A stretch of 64,000 nt of DNA, taken from assembly GCA_012845835.1 (NCBI GenBank), contig JABAKD010000002.1:11754120-11818119 (forward strand). The letters run 5' to 3'. This stretch comes from Undaria pinnatifida (lineage: Eukaryota > Sar > Phaeophyceae > Laminariales > Alariaceae). Both the position numbers and the translations under genes were made by a program. The notes under the pieces are model-generated. The model saw nothing but the letters and a program-made list of their open reading frames with translations, ran no database searches and was not told where the DNA came from. Shown one piece after another: positions 13,901 to 24,110 of the stretch. The first letter of the stretch is position 1. Every line of letters starts with the position of its first letter.

Positions 13901-16900
13901 GACAAAGAGGTGATTATAGTATTCCATGATTATTTGACCATTACGCGAGTCAAATACGCACTGTTTAGGCCTCATTTCATGATTTTTTCCACGGTTAATA
14001 TATGCTTGAGTTGTGCCAGTCTTTTAGTTCAACTTATCATGTCGTTTTGCTTTGGACGCCGCATTTTTGTTTGTAATTGTGCTTATGACCGGGGGGGGCT
14101 GAATCCTGGATACAAATCGCTCTAATCGTCCATTCATATTGCGTTTGGTGCTGTTGTTGAATCAAGTTTTTCTCTATCCTCATTTTGAGCGTGCTTGCTC
14201 CACACGCCAGCTTGATATAGGCGTAAAATCGTTTTTTTTTGCGACCTATCACGCAAATAGCTGGTCGAATTGCGTTCGCATTGCAAATGTTTGCCGATTA
14301 TGGAAGTTCATATGAGAGAAAACCCGTGTCGGTCGAAATAATTGTGAGCTTATTTGGTCAAAGCCTGTCAACCAATCACGAGCCAATGGGGTCGGGGTTG
14401 ACACGTCGTGAGGGGAGGTATCGACCCAGGAGATCATCGTTATAGTTCCCGCGTTGTTGGAGCTGTGCATATTCGGAGGGTTTCTGAACCGAGGATGGTG
14501 CCCTATCTTCCCCGTCTGCGACGGAACTGCCCCCCATTGGTTGGTGAGCCTCTATCATCCTCCTAGGGGGGGGCGGCGCCGTGGAGATCGAACCAATCAG
14601 CGATTTTAGTCAACGGAGTTGGGGTTTCCACACCGTGAGGGGCGGTGACGACCCGAGAGAACTCGGTTTTATTCCCTGGTTTGTCTAACTTTTAAAGATA
14701 TAGAATGACCTCCGGATCGGGGATGAGACCCTATCGTCCCCGGGTTGAGCTGGCTCTATAGTATACGACCCCCAGCCAATCAGAGATCGGCCGGGCGGTA
14801 GGGTTCGGGATTACTTCCACACTGTGCGGGGAGGTATCAACCCTGGTGATTTCCGTGTTGGTTCTCGGGGTGTCGAAGTTGTTTATGTATGTGTGGATGG
14901 ATGATCGTGGGATGGGACCTTATCGTCCCCAGATGACGGTTACTTTATGTACGATCCCCGGCCAATGAGCGACCAGCGATCAGCCAAAAAGGCCATACCA
15001 GGTAATATATGTTTTTCTGTTATTTTCGTCAAAACTCGAGCCTGAAAATATTAACTGCCAAATTCTTAGTGCAGTGCTATCGCGTACTACTAATACTTTA
15101 TCTACCAGATAGCAACACGTAGCAGCATTATAATAGCATTCGAGGAATTGCATGACGAAGGCAGCGACACCGTGTTTCACATCTAGAATACCGTCTGCAA
15201 GTAAGTCTTGCCACGATCAGACTATACCTCGTACACACACAGACAGTCGGTCTGCGAGCCTCGGATGTAGATACTACCATGCATGGTGTAGCAGAAGCTG
15301 GCGCAGTGCGCGCCTCTCAGTGGCTACGTAGAGAACATGCAGCATAAATACCCACCCCCTTGCTGACCCTGGATGCTTGGTTGAGTCAAAACATCAAGAA
15401 ACGCACTTGAAACGTCTCTTCGTGGCCAGACTAGAGGGTCAGTCTGCGTGGGCTCGGGTTTATCCGATCGAAATATAACTAAGCTCGGAATCGGATTCAC
15501 GCAAGAAATGGCAGACGTAAGTAGTCCACTGTTAGTCTATATCGATATCTTGGCATTACTATACATTCTACACGCATAGACTATGTGTTGTGTGGTAACG
15601 TTTTTTTTCCTCTATCGGATATTGAATCGAACAAGTCGAAGTGGTGCCCTGCCCTACCCATGAAGGCACCCATGCGGAGTCCTTGCACTATACATATGTT
15701 CGTGATACGCTGATACTAAACTTTCCAATTGAAACTTTCGATTCACATACGTAACGGTCTAAACGCAACATCAACATTCGTTCATTAATTCTTCATTCGT
15801 GATGCGCTGGCATTAGTCTTCTGATATACTACGACGAGTAATGATGCGTAGACATTAGTTCGTCTCATTTATTTATTTTCCTTCATCCCATCTATTATCC
15901 TCGACCATTCTCGCCCTTTCTCCAAGTAGGAACTCAGATCCGGGGTCACATAGCGGGCCCTTCTTCCCCCTCCCCGCTACGGTACGTGCCTTCATTTTTA
16001 TCGCGAGAAGAATTCAGCATTTTCTTCCCTGGTCGACTCGCGTCGAATTTGGTTCGTTTCATGTACTACGGCGAGTAGCTTTTTATATTTTATCCTCCGG
16101 CGAAGGGGGGAAAACAAAGCTCGCCACACTTCCACGTATGTATTTTTCATACGTGTGTAAATTTAATCAAATTGTATTCGCAATCCAGGCCTAGCTGGCG
16201 TATCTTTCGGTTCCTGTGGCAATCACAGCGCGAGCCACCCCTACCGGCGGTCACCGTTACTACTATGCAGCAATGCAAGCTGCCATGGTATACGGATGCG
16301 TGTGCATGTCGACCCGACTTGACCCCTGATCAGGTGCGGGGGAGATAGCTACCCAGCAAACCGTCCCTATGGGTAGTGTGGGACTTGCGCAATCTCACCC
16401 ACGAACAACCCCCCCGGCCATAAGAATACAGCCTTCGGCCGGACTTGGCCCAGTTATGGTTCACCCTACCTATTCGGGCCTTAGTCCTTCGCGGTATTGC
16501 TATAATCTCATGTGGCTTGGGATTACAGATTGGCTTTCCCATTTTTCGTTTTACTTTTCAACATCGACTACAGTCAGCAGTCCGACAGGACCACGCCAGA
16601 GAGAACTACCGACAACAACATCTGCGCGTCGAAACACGGGCGCAGTAGTTGCAACAGACGCATAGTATGCACGATACAACGAAAGCTGTGCAGTAGGTTT
16701 ATAGTGGTCCTTTATGTTGCCGGTTGAGTAGTGCCGGTTGCCTGATGAAGCGCCTGAATAATCGCTTGGCCAGCTTGGAACAACCAGTAGTGGCGGTACA
16801 TGAAGTAATAGTGCTAGGGTTTGCCGCTATAGGGCCGGCACTTCCGGCTGGCACATGCCGGCACTTCCCTCAGGCTACTTTTCCAAGATTTTCTTGTAAT

Positions 16901-17403
16901 TTCATTGACTTTCTTTAAAGTCTACTTTCTACCAGTATGGGATTAGGGTCAGGGGTAGGGTTAGGGTTAGGGTTAGGCGATACTGAAGCGTAAGTTGGAT
17001 GGAAAGTACACCAACGCTGTTGTTGTAGAACAAGTGTTGACGTCGCATTCTGTTTAGTTTTGCATTCCGGCAACAACCGTCAGCCCTGTTACGTACCTGG
17101 TACATCATTAAGGGCTACCGTACTATCACAACCAAAATTCGCTTCGACCGACCCTTTCATTGTCCGATGGTCTTAATATTGCGTTGGCTTAGCGTTGCGC
17201 GTCAGCGCACAAACTTTGTACACGTAGGATTTTTGGCTGACCTGTAACTGTACAACGAGTGCCACCGTCAGCTTAAAGATTTCTGCCATCACAACGGCGG
17301 TTGTGGAGATATACATGCTGGATGGTAAGCCTGAAACCCGTGTGTAGCGCATCACCAAAGCGAGGGCCGAGTTTTGCAAAACGAGCGTCGTCAGCGCCCC
17401 TCC
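7998..17403 (-). CDS. Nucleotide-sugar transporter, SLC35A / UDP-galactose transporter type
   Basis: Six minus-strand exons join in phase 0: 17242-17403, 11286-11393, 10263-10490 (possibly ending at 10290), 9641-9733, 9112-9324 and 7998-8102, about 303 codons. The product is a multi-pass Golgi antiporter that imports nucleotide sugars for glycosylation. Diagnostic segments in order are LVLQNSALALVMRYTR, MGVLALLYTLQ, NNLAYVAASHLDGPTYQ with QSKILITALLSVV, SGLGGVFFELMLK, LWIRNIQLG with SRGFFSGYSP, VVKYADNV, and CFATSISIVLS. These are family hallmarks in the normal order, and all borders are GT-AG. The start exon is not fixed; a candidate MSVDSSCAPLTDSK lies near 17650 without a clean link. The C-terminal exon is also uncertain: a hydrophobic frame YLASVVAVVAFGF near 7930 is out of phase with the last clear exon. 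The first located intron is 5.8 kb. Substrate cannot be told from sequence alone. Confidence 0.9.
8965..9065 (+). repeat. SINE-family 3' fragment in transporter intron
   Basis: This segment, containing GGGAATGCCGAACTCTG and later CCACGGTTTGCCCAGA, closely matches 59,495-59,612 and, less closely, the 3' body of the dispersed SINE family seen at 13.3, 46.6 and 61.3 kb. It sits just after the donor of the transporter exon 9112-9324. Confidence 0.55.
12319..12492 (+). CDS. Short uncharacterised ORF (57 aa), doubtful
   Basis: An ATG-started frame begins MEAERDKRKVRKFLYFER and ends KQYIP before TGA. Composition is charged and protein-like, and an upstream open frame (MGFAELEFLGQTASFE) precedes it near 12,200. 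I recognise no family. It lies antisense within the transporter's large intron, so it could be a relic of a mobile element or chance. Confidence 0.2.
13255..13440 (+). repeat. SINE-like dispersed repeat copy
   Basis: The segment runs from about GGATCAACCAACTGCTGAG through TTCTCGCGACAAAAG and GTAGTGGGGAGGGGAC to GACCCCTGATCTGAGTTA. The same order of blocks, on the opposite strand, occurs at 15,925-16,060, 46,530-46,790 and 61,225-61,430. It belongs to the tRNA-related family described at 46,530. Confidence 0.65.
14368..14990. repeat. Tandem repeat, three diverged ~185-220 bp units
   Basis: Units start near 14,368, 14,587 and 14,769, and a fragment of a fourth starts near 14,955. Each has the order CCAATCA(C/G), GGGGT(T/A), (A/C)CACNNYGTGNGGGG, TATCGACCC-like, then a CCCTATCGTCCCC-like block and a second C-rich block before the next CCAATCA. 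Divergence is high, so the array is old. Confidence 0.75.
15925..16060 (-). repeat. SINE-like dispersed repeat copy
   Basis: Plus-strand text reads AACTCAGATCCGGGGTCAC, a C-rich block, TACGGTACGTGCCTTCATTTT, then TATCGCGAGAAGAATTCAGC. It is the complement of the repeat at 13,255-13,440 and parallels the copies at 46.5 and 61.2 kb. Confidence 0.7.
16700..16895. mobile_element. MITE-like element, GGTCC / TATAGCG family, copy 1
   Basis: It begins AGTGGTCCTTTATGTTGCCGG and contains GTAGTGCCGGTTGCC, AACAACCAGTAGTGGC and TTTGCCGCTATAGGG. The same words in the same order occur at 47,665-47,832, with better-kept inverted ends, and on the opposite strand at 53,222-53,372. No coding capacity is seen, which fits a non-autonomous DNA transposon. 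Confidence 0.6.
16941..16978 (+). repeat. Interstitial telomere-like TTAGGG tract
   Basis: GATTAGGGTC is followed by AGGGGTAGGG and three to four consecutive TTAGGG units, then decays. TTAGGG is the telomere repeat reported for brown algae as well as animals and many fungi. The tract is internal and short, so it marks an insertion or repair scar rather than a chromosome end. Confidence 0.85.
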
Positions 17404-18547
17404 CTGAATAGACGCGATCACACAACCAGGTACAACAGAGCAAAGATGTCAGCAGACGGGAGACATGTCAAGCAAGGGAAAACGTGCGCAGTCGCGGGTA
17501 TACGGCCCGGTGTTCAACACAAAAACCAAGCAGCTTGGCGTCAGTCAAGGCAAATTCGACACTAATAAACAAGCAGCATGGTGGCGTTTAGTCCGAAAAA
17601 TACGATTAATTTGCTGTCTGTCAAGGGTGCGCAACTGCTGTCTACTGACATCTTTGCGGCAGAGACAACCGGTACAGGTGGGTAGTAACAAGGCCGAACG
17701 TACGTAGCAGGATCGACGGCGGAGAGAATATTAAGCAGCTGATATTTGGGTCTCGTTCCTGCACGCATCAGAGTTAATACCTGGCTGGTAGTGTACTACT
17801 GCACCATCTGAACTATACACAGGCAGACAACACAGCACAGTAAAATAGCATAGCTTAGCCAGTACCTGGCAACATGTTACGTGACCTCTCGGCGCTCTCG
17901 AGCTCTACAGTCTCTACAGCAGTCTATATGGTACGAGAGCGAACAATTCCAACGTACCAGTACCAGTATCTTACCCTACTCACCCTACCGCTAATATTTA
18001 GACGTGTATCTTCCGTACCTTAAGGAGACTTTCCCGGCTGTTCATGTCAATTGTACCTCCACCCCGCAGGGAATTTTGTGCGGTAGACAGAGTGCTTGCA
18101 CCGAAAGGCGTGGACGAATGCAATCGTCGCATTGTCCGATGCGTGTCCAAACAACGTGTATACCCGGCGCACGCCAGGTTCGCAGGTGAGTACACAGCAA
18201 AGAGAACCAGAACTGCCTATTGTGGTAATGGAACTCCCCATTGCCACAAAATCCAAAATCAAACCAAACCACATACTTGAATACTTGTGTACAAGTGGAA
18301 ATACCTCACCAGCGAAGTTCGTGCCCATCATGGTAAGCTCACCTCGGGCTCCGGGTATAGAAGGGGCAAAGTTGGCAAGTGTGACGGTGCTATGTCTGCT
18401 ATACCTGCACAATCAACTAAGAAGATGTTCACCCCAACATCGATGTTCACCCCAACACCCCAACAAACACCTCAAATTTGAATTTTGATTTGATTTCCTT
18501 AGTCTTCGTGTCGCGTGCTGTCTGGTGCTGCCTCTGTGTGAGCACAG

Positions 18548-18673
18548 GCAGAGTCAGATGCGTCGTCGGAGATGAGCGACGATGCTCTTCACAATCTCGT
18601 TTCGCGGCTGGTTGATGCAGGAGGAGACATCGGAGAAGACGACGAGGATGGTGATTATCACGAGGTCGTTCAG
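18548..18673 (+). CDS. Acidic exon of an unidentified plus-strand gene
   Basis: A 42-codon phase-0 exon lies between an acceptor (GTGAGCACAG) and a donor (GTACGG). It encodes AESDASSEMSDDALHNLV, a short helix (SRLVDAGGD) and an acidic run ending EDGDYHEVVQ. An ATG inside at 18,572 could be the true start, making this a first exon. The gene would be divergent from the nucleotide-sugar transporter. A possible later exon is the frame near 19,570-19,730, containing SLRDVILQLMSLPTSTL and ending in a stop, but its phase does not join directly. I recognise no family. Confidence 0.4.
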
Positions 18674-18814
18674 GTACGGGGGAGACATCGTATGATCGAA
18701 GCTGCACGTGCACGTATCAGGTACGATTCAAATACGGAAATGGCACGTATAGTCAAGAAATGGTCAAAAAGGGGTATACGCTACGATACCCCCGTGTTTT
18801 GGCTGATTTCTAGG

Positions 18815-19150
18815 GGTGCGAGTCGGTTTCCTTTCACGACTAACAACTAGTCGTTATTCATAATTGGCGAAGCCGACTATTTGACTTTTAGTCGGCAAGT
18901 CGGCTGGCTTTGGTAGCTAGGAAATGGTCAAAAGGGGGTATTATCCTGTCCCCCCGTGTTTTGGGTGATTTCTAGGGCTCTGAGTCGGTTTCATTTCACG
19001 ACTAATAACTGACTTTAGTCGGTAATTCGGCTGGCGAACTTACTTTAGTCAGTAAATCGGCTGGCGGGAAGCCAGCCGACTTGCCGACTAAAAGAAGCCG
19101 AAAAAGCCCCCCCCCGCCCGAGGGGGGCCCGCTGGAGGCGCCCCCGGAGG
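18815..19150. mobile_element. MITE family with CTGTGAGTCGG ends, duplicated copy
   Basis: Two tandem copies of the left part start at about 18,815 and 18,980, each preceded by the same flank (TGGTCAAAA, CCCCCGTGTTTTGG, GATTTCTAGGG). The body has GACTAGT-like and GTCGGCAAGTCGGCTGG blocks, and inverted GCCAGCCGACTTGCCGAC at 19,071. The ends GAGTCGG and CCGACTCACAG define the family, seen again at 21.43, 57.82 and 59.7-59.9 kb. It is short and non-coding, as expected of a MITE. Confidence 0.6.
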
Positions 19151-19316
19151 GCCCGCCAGAGGCGAAAAATACGCTATTTGGCTTCATTTCACGCAAGAAA
19201 AACGCAACAAATACGACCTAGATTTACATAAGTATAAGTTTCAAACGAGACAACAAAAAGCTTCAGTTTACACAAGGAATACACAAAAAATAAGAAGTAC
19301 ATAGCATGTAACAGGT

Positions 19317-19563
19317 TAATCTACCCCGGAATAGAGGAACGTGGCAGCAGTTGTTTGAGTCGCAATACTACGTGGCGGGGATACGAGCGCAAAAGCGAAC
19401 TCACCAAGATAGCGGTGCAAAAATTATCCCCAGAGCATATACCAGGTAAATCTACCCCAGACTAGAGGAAAGTGACAGCGTTTGTTTGAGTCGCAATACT
19501 ACCTGGCGGGGATACGAGCGAAAAAGCGAACTCATCACCAAGATGACGGTACAAAAAATATCC
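19317..19563. repeat. Two-copy ~120 bp direct repeat
   Basis: Copies at about 19,317-19,437 and 19,445-19,563 share GGTAAATCTACCCC-like starts, TTGTTTGAGTCGCAATACTAC, GGCGGGGATACGAGCG and TATCCCCAGA ends. They differ at few positions, so the event is recent. The second copy ends directly before a lysine-rich open frame. Confidence 0.85.
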
Positions 19564-20914
19564 CCAGAAGAAAAAAGAAAAAAGAAGGTCTTGGATCCCT
19601 TCGTGATGTTATTCTTCAGTTAATGTCTCTCCCAACCTCAACCTTGCGCGAAATGCTCGCGTCGATGACGACCGCAAGTCCTGAACCATTAATTATTATA
19701 GAGTTTCCACGTAGAAATAATCGCAAGTAAATTGTGCGTTAGCAGGAAATTTTAACCGGAGTAGGTTGCACCGCGTTTTTTTGCCGTGAAGAATTTCAGA
19801 GTGATTCCAAAAATGCTGAATAAATTCAAGGGGTTCGGATCGGTTTGATGAATTATCTCATACGAAACAAACTTGAGTGTACAGCAGTTCGAGTAGCCCG
19901 GCGCCGATGTGGCATGCGGAGCACATGCGAGATATTTTGCTTTTTTGGCCAGCAAGAGCACAGCAGCAGACAACAGCAGCAGCAGACAGCACACACGACT
20001 AGGGCAATCATCGCACCCTCAAATGAAACTCATCAGCGTATAGCGCCTGGTGCTCGTCATACTCCGCCGCAGCAGCAAGCGGGTAGGGCTCGTCTCGTCC
20101 TGTGTGTGGTGTTCGAGCGAACTCCGTTGTTCTGAAAATGCTGAGTCAAGCTCCTGGGATATGCTGTGCTTGGCGGGGTAGAATCGAGCTTCTTCCTGAG
20201 AGGCCACCCCACGCCGTTGACGACTGCGGTAGCTACCGGGCCCGCCACGGTTGAATACAAGCAGCCTCGAATGTATACTGCTCATGTTGCCGCCCGCCTC
20301 CTGATAAGAGGTGTGTTGCCGTGTTTGTGGAGTCTTGGAGGTTCTCAAAACATGAACAAATTTTGATGGCGTTAGGGGGAATACGAGTACAAGAGGTCGC
20401 TTTGGATGGAGGCCGGCTCGCGCCAATGGAGATTACGGAAGCTATCGCCCCCCGCACGGCCAAACACCAGCAGCATCGGTCTTGCACTACTAATGCCGCT
20501 GCCGCACCAAGCGGGCGGGGATAGTCTTGCTCTGTGTGTAGTGCTCTAGACAGCTCGGTGCTTTGAAATCCACAGCAGTTTGGTACGAGTGAGTCCTCGC
20601 GCTCTAGCCTCTCGCCTGCGGCTTGCTTGCTACCTAGCTACCTGGTACCTGGTACGAACAGTTTTTGTTATTTTTCGAACAGCCCGCAAGAGCCGGATGA
20701 AGAAAAAAAAAAACAGAAGACACCCGATTTTTTTCAGATATTTTTGTTGTTAAAATGAACGTGGAAGCCCTATATTATTGCTGGCGATGATGAACCGAAT
20801 CATCTTGCTTGTGAGTGGCTTGACGCCGTCCATGTAGGCAATGATGCTCCCCGCACCCTTCTCGCTCGAGGCCCCGCCACTGCCTCCGCCTTTGCTACCC
20901 GCCCCACCCGCCTC

Positions 20915-21355
20915 ATGTTATATCAGGGCCTCGCGATGCCCTTTCCTCTTCGTGTCTACATGCTGCCTCAAATGGGTAAGGGACCCGAACCTAACCTCGG
21001 CATCGGCGAAATCGCCGTTAGCCTCGCAAAGCTTGCCCACGGCTATGCCCGGGAGCGAGTCCTTGAGGTATACCATGAAAAGCTTCCACAGCGGGTTGTT
21101 CGATCTGAGCGGCTTGCTGCGCCTATGCTTGTGTTTCACGCGGTAGAGCACCGTTTCGGGGTCGCGTGCACTCCCCAAGGTGGTCCGCGGGCCGATAATG
21201 GCCACAACCTCGCCGACGGGATCTCCGCGCTCAGCGTTGGCATTGGGTACGCCAGGGCTGACGCCGTCGGCACCATCGAGAGAGATGGGCTATTCCGCCG
21301 TGTGTGCGTGTATGTGGGTCTCCCGCTGTGTGCTATGGCGTCACAGGGCATGTGA
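20915..21355 (+). CDS. Open frame of unknown function, doubtful
   Basis: A 146-codon plus-strand frame (…GKGPEPNLGIGEIAVSLAK…, …GISALSVGIGYARADAVG…) has ordinary protein composition. The opposite strand is also open over 20,918-21,205 and carries a C-x-H-x-H-like arrangement (LCEANGDFADAE then LTHLRQHVDTKRKGH). I cannot decide which, if either, is coding; no splice partner was found. Confidence 0.2.
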   Translation: MLYQGLAMPFPLRVYMLPQMGKGPEPNLGIGEIAVSLAKLAHGYARERVLEVYHEKLPQRVVRSERLAAPMLVFHAVEHRFGVACTPQGGPRADNGHNLADGISALSVGIGYARADAVGTIERDGLFRRVCVYVGLPLCAMASQGM

Positions 21356-21424
21356 GGGATATCCGCAGCCCGCAACAATTCACGTTAAAAGCTGTACCCC
21401 GCATTAAAAAAACCTTCCTACAGT

Positions 21425-21535
21425 TAAGAAAACCCGGTAAGTCGGAAAGTCGGCACCTCCGTTTCACGTCTGACTATTAGTCCGACTAGTAACTAGTCGG
21501 CGACCTAAGTCGTGCCGATTCACAGCCCTAGCGAT
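21425..21535. mobile_element. MITE fragment (GTCGG family, right half)
   Basis: It contains AAGTCGGCACCTCCG, GACTATTAGTCCGACTAG and GTCGTGCCGATTCACAGCCC, matching the right half of the fuller copy at 57,818-58,132. Confidence 0.7.
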
Positions 21536-21599
21536 TTCGCTGTATAGGGAAACGGTCATGCTATTGATAAATACCTGGTACAATACACCACCGGTGTTG

Positions 21600-21960
21600 T
21601 ACAAGGCGCTTCCCTCCACGGGCGGTATCCCCCCGGTACGCTAGCTCAAATAGAACAAAAGTGAAGCAGACAGAGGTTCATCATTTGGTGCAACTTACGA
21701 CTTGCAAATGCCAAGATATGTTAATGGGCGACTTACAATTGCCAAGAGCGAAATGGTGCAGGACAAAGGATGCCGCGCTTCACTCCGCGGGCGGCATCCG
21801 CCCGCTACGTTTGCTCAGATGGAACAACAAAAACGTGAAGCGGACAGAGTTCCATTGTTTGGTGCAACTTGCGACTTGAAAGATGCTAAGATCTCAGCGC
21901 TCCAGGACAATAACCCGGAGGTCGCATTCACGCATGCATCACATCATCATCCGTACGAAA
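21600..21960. repeat. Two-copy ~170 bp tandem duplication
   Basis: Each unit has GCGCTTCNCTCC, GGGCGGYATCC, GCTCARATRGAACAA, GTGAAGCRGACAGAG and TTTGGTGCAACTTRCGACTTG in order. The first unit runs from about 21,607, the second from about 21,775. Confidence 0.75.
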
Positions 21961-22164
21961 GAGAAAGGGCGAAGAGAAGAATAGTAGTGTTGTATCTTAA
22001 TGAGTTGGAAATGAAAGCAAGTCTTCGCGCATTACCAGCTAGCTGCTGCTGCTTGTGGTTGTAAACGTTCTCTGAACGGGCAGATTTCGATACATTCGTT
22101 CGTTTTGAAAACACGCCGAGCTGTAGAAGATACTCTTACTTACGTTGTCGCGCAGCAGCTACTT

Positions 22165-22460
22165 AGCAGGGTTTTTCACGGGTCAGGAGGTTTTCAAAAC
22201 ATCACGGGTCGGGTGAAGAGGTTTTGAAATCTCACGGGTCGGGTGGGGTCGGGTCAAAAGTTTTTGAAATCTCGCGGGTCGGGTCGGATCGGGTCAAGAG
22301 GTTTTGAAATCTCGCGGGTCGGGTCAGGTCGGGTCAGTAGGTTTTCAAATCTCACGGGGTCCGGTCGGGTCATGACCCGCGAGGTACGGGTCATTTCACG
22401 GAACGGGCCATTTGACCCGCGAGATTTTTTCTTCTGACCCGCGGGTCGGACCCGTAGATC
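22165..22460. repeat. GGGTCGGGTC minisatellite, site 1
   Basis: About five units of roughly 45 bp share AGGTTTTGAAATCTC followed by CGGGTCGGGTC. The right edge flips to GACCCGCG-rich text, so the array ends in an inverted segment able to pair with the left part. A second array of the same unit lies at 62,140-62,420. Confidence 0.85.
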
Positions 22461-22889
22461 TGACCCGCGAACCCAATACATTGAAACATTGCTGCTTGCA
22501 AGGAACGCAAAGAAAGCCACCGGAAGGGTTCTCCACAGAGGGGAATTAGGCAGCCGTGTTCCAAGTGGGAGCGCTGAGATCGCAGCGGGTCCCATTAAAC
22601 ATGCTGAGAGACAAATAAATGTATATATACGAGTATATGTCTATGATGCTTTGAGGACTGAGTGTGCTGTGCTCTTGAGGACTGAGTGTGCTGTGCTGTT
22701 CTTTGTTCTTGTTTGTGATGCATGCTGGACGGTAATATGTTATTGCTGCTGCAGTTGTTGTAGCTCTAAGAGCTGCTGGTGGGTGTGTGGTTATTGTGAT
22801 TGAGAAGGAGAAACAGGAGGTGTGAAATAGAAGGGAAAATAAATAAAAAAACACATTATCGTGCACGTTTTAATACGGGCAACACATGA

Positions 22890-23090
22890 GCCGGCCCGCG
22901 GGCCGGCCCGTCAAATCCACGGGCCGGCCCACAAAAATGACGGGCCGGCCCATATAGAGCCCGTTACTCATGGGCCTCGCTGTCGGTGTCGTGGGCCGGG
23001 CCGGGCCGAGCCAAGACATTTGAAAAATTGGTGGGCCGGCTGGGCCGTGAAATGTTGAAAGGTGATAAGCCGGGCCGGCCCACCATCACC
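22890..23090. repeat. GGCCGGCCC satellite
   Basis: Repeated palindromic GGGCCGGCCC words are spaced by short AT-containing linkers (GTCAAATCCAC, ACAAAAATGAC). It follows the GGGTC array by about 430 bp and has the same style of G/C-rich palindrome plus short linker. Confidence 0.8.
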
Positions 23091-23259
23091 GTGGTGAAAA
23101 GCAAATTGAAATGAGATGGGTTTATTTGCTCGCTTGGTCGTCTACAGAGTAGTTAAAAGACACCACACTGGGAGCCTTGCGTCCAATCCTCTGCGAAGAC
23201 TTTTTTTTTGCTTGGAAAACCAAGAGAAAAAACGCTCGTGCTTCGTGCTCGCGCGCCTC

Positions 23260-24110
23260 ATTATAAAGGTACAAGGTTCTCCTTCGGAATGGGGTTGACT
23301 TGATGTTCCGGGGGCGTCGCGAATAGACAATGGGGGGGGGAGAGGCGTTCCAATCATGTGTATGGGCTACTGTTTTTTTGCTGCTGTTGCTGTACGCGCT
23401 TCGTATAAGTGGCATGAGGCCCGACCATGTGTGTTCGACTATTGTCTTGAAATTGGAAATGTTGTGGTTCGATCTCCTCCTGCCGCTTTCCGCCAACCAT
23501 ACACATAAACCGTGTCTACTGGCACAAAGGCGAGAGCTTGGAGCACGGCTGCCGCTGAACCGCTGCTGCTGTACTGCTGCTACATGCATACCAGGTACCG
23601 ACTTTGAAGCTCCGAGGCTGAGCGGCTGCTTTTGAAAACAAAGATCCACCGTTCTTCTTGATCGTTTTGTGTGCCTATGACTTATGACAGCACACTCCAC
23701 TCACACATACAGAAGCGCACATTCACACACAGGCTGCCGTCCGCGGCTGTCACCAAGGAGTGCTACTGTTGCTGTTGCTGCTGTGTCGTAGCAGATAGTA
23801 AAGAGGGTGAAAACAAATGGATTGATGGTGTATGGCGGGCGGGAGAGCGGAGCGGGCTGCAGGTAGGTGAGAGCGGAGCGTGCCATTTAAAAAAGCTACC
23901 AAAAATATGGGGTTTTCCATGGCCTGCTGGTCTCAGCGAGGCGGAATGGAACCCCTTTACAAAGGAGCCACCTCAGTGACTTTGGATGCTCAGAGCACGC
24001 ATCATGGTGCTTGGCCGGGATCCAGACATGCGCTGTAATGAACCGACGGACCCCTTGCTTGCCCCGCAGCCGAAAGTGCGAGAGAAATTCCTCGGCCGCC
24101 GGGTAACTGC
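23260..24110 (-). repeat. Composite dispersed repeat, copy 1
   Basis: On the minus strand this region parallels plus-strand 51,840-52,470. Shared blocks in order are CGAAGTTTTTTTC/GAATTTCTCTC next to CTTTCGGCTGCGGGGC, the peptide-coding block DPDMR…APQPKV, a SEAE block, a CAGCAGCAGC-rich stretch with APSSRL, RSNH, and an end block GCGACGCCCCCGG…CAACCCCAT with GGACCTTGTA. The end block alone recurs at 11,136-11,192. The conserved translated words suggest descent from something coding, but both copies are interrupted. Confidence 0.6.

Larger units (their letters stand above)
11394..17241. other. Large first located intron of the transporter gene, repeat-filled
   Basis: No other gene is supported inside. 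It holds a SINE-like copy (13.26-13.44 kb), a three-unit tandem repeat (14.37-14.99 kb), another SINE-like copy (15.93-16.06 kb), a MITE (16.70-16.90 kb) and an interstitial telomere-like tract (16.94-16.98 kb). A 57-codon plus-strand frame at 12,319-12,492 is noted separately. Confidence 0.55.

Noticed and set aside
18047-18412. 121-codon minus-strand frame with membrane-like segments
   Set aside because: The plus strand is open over much of the same region, there is no family match, and it does not join the transporter exons in phase.
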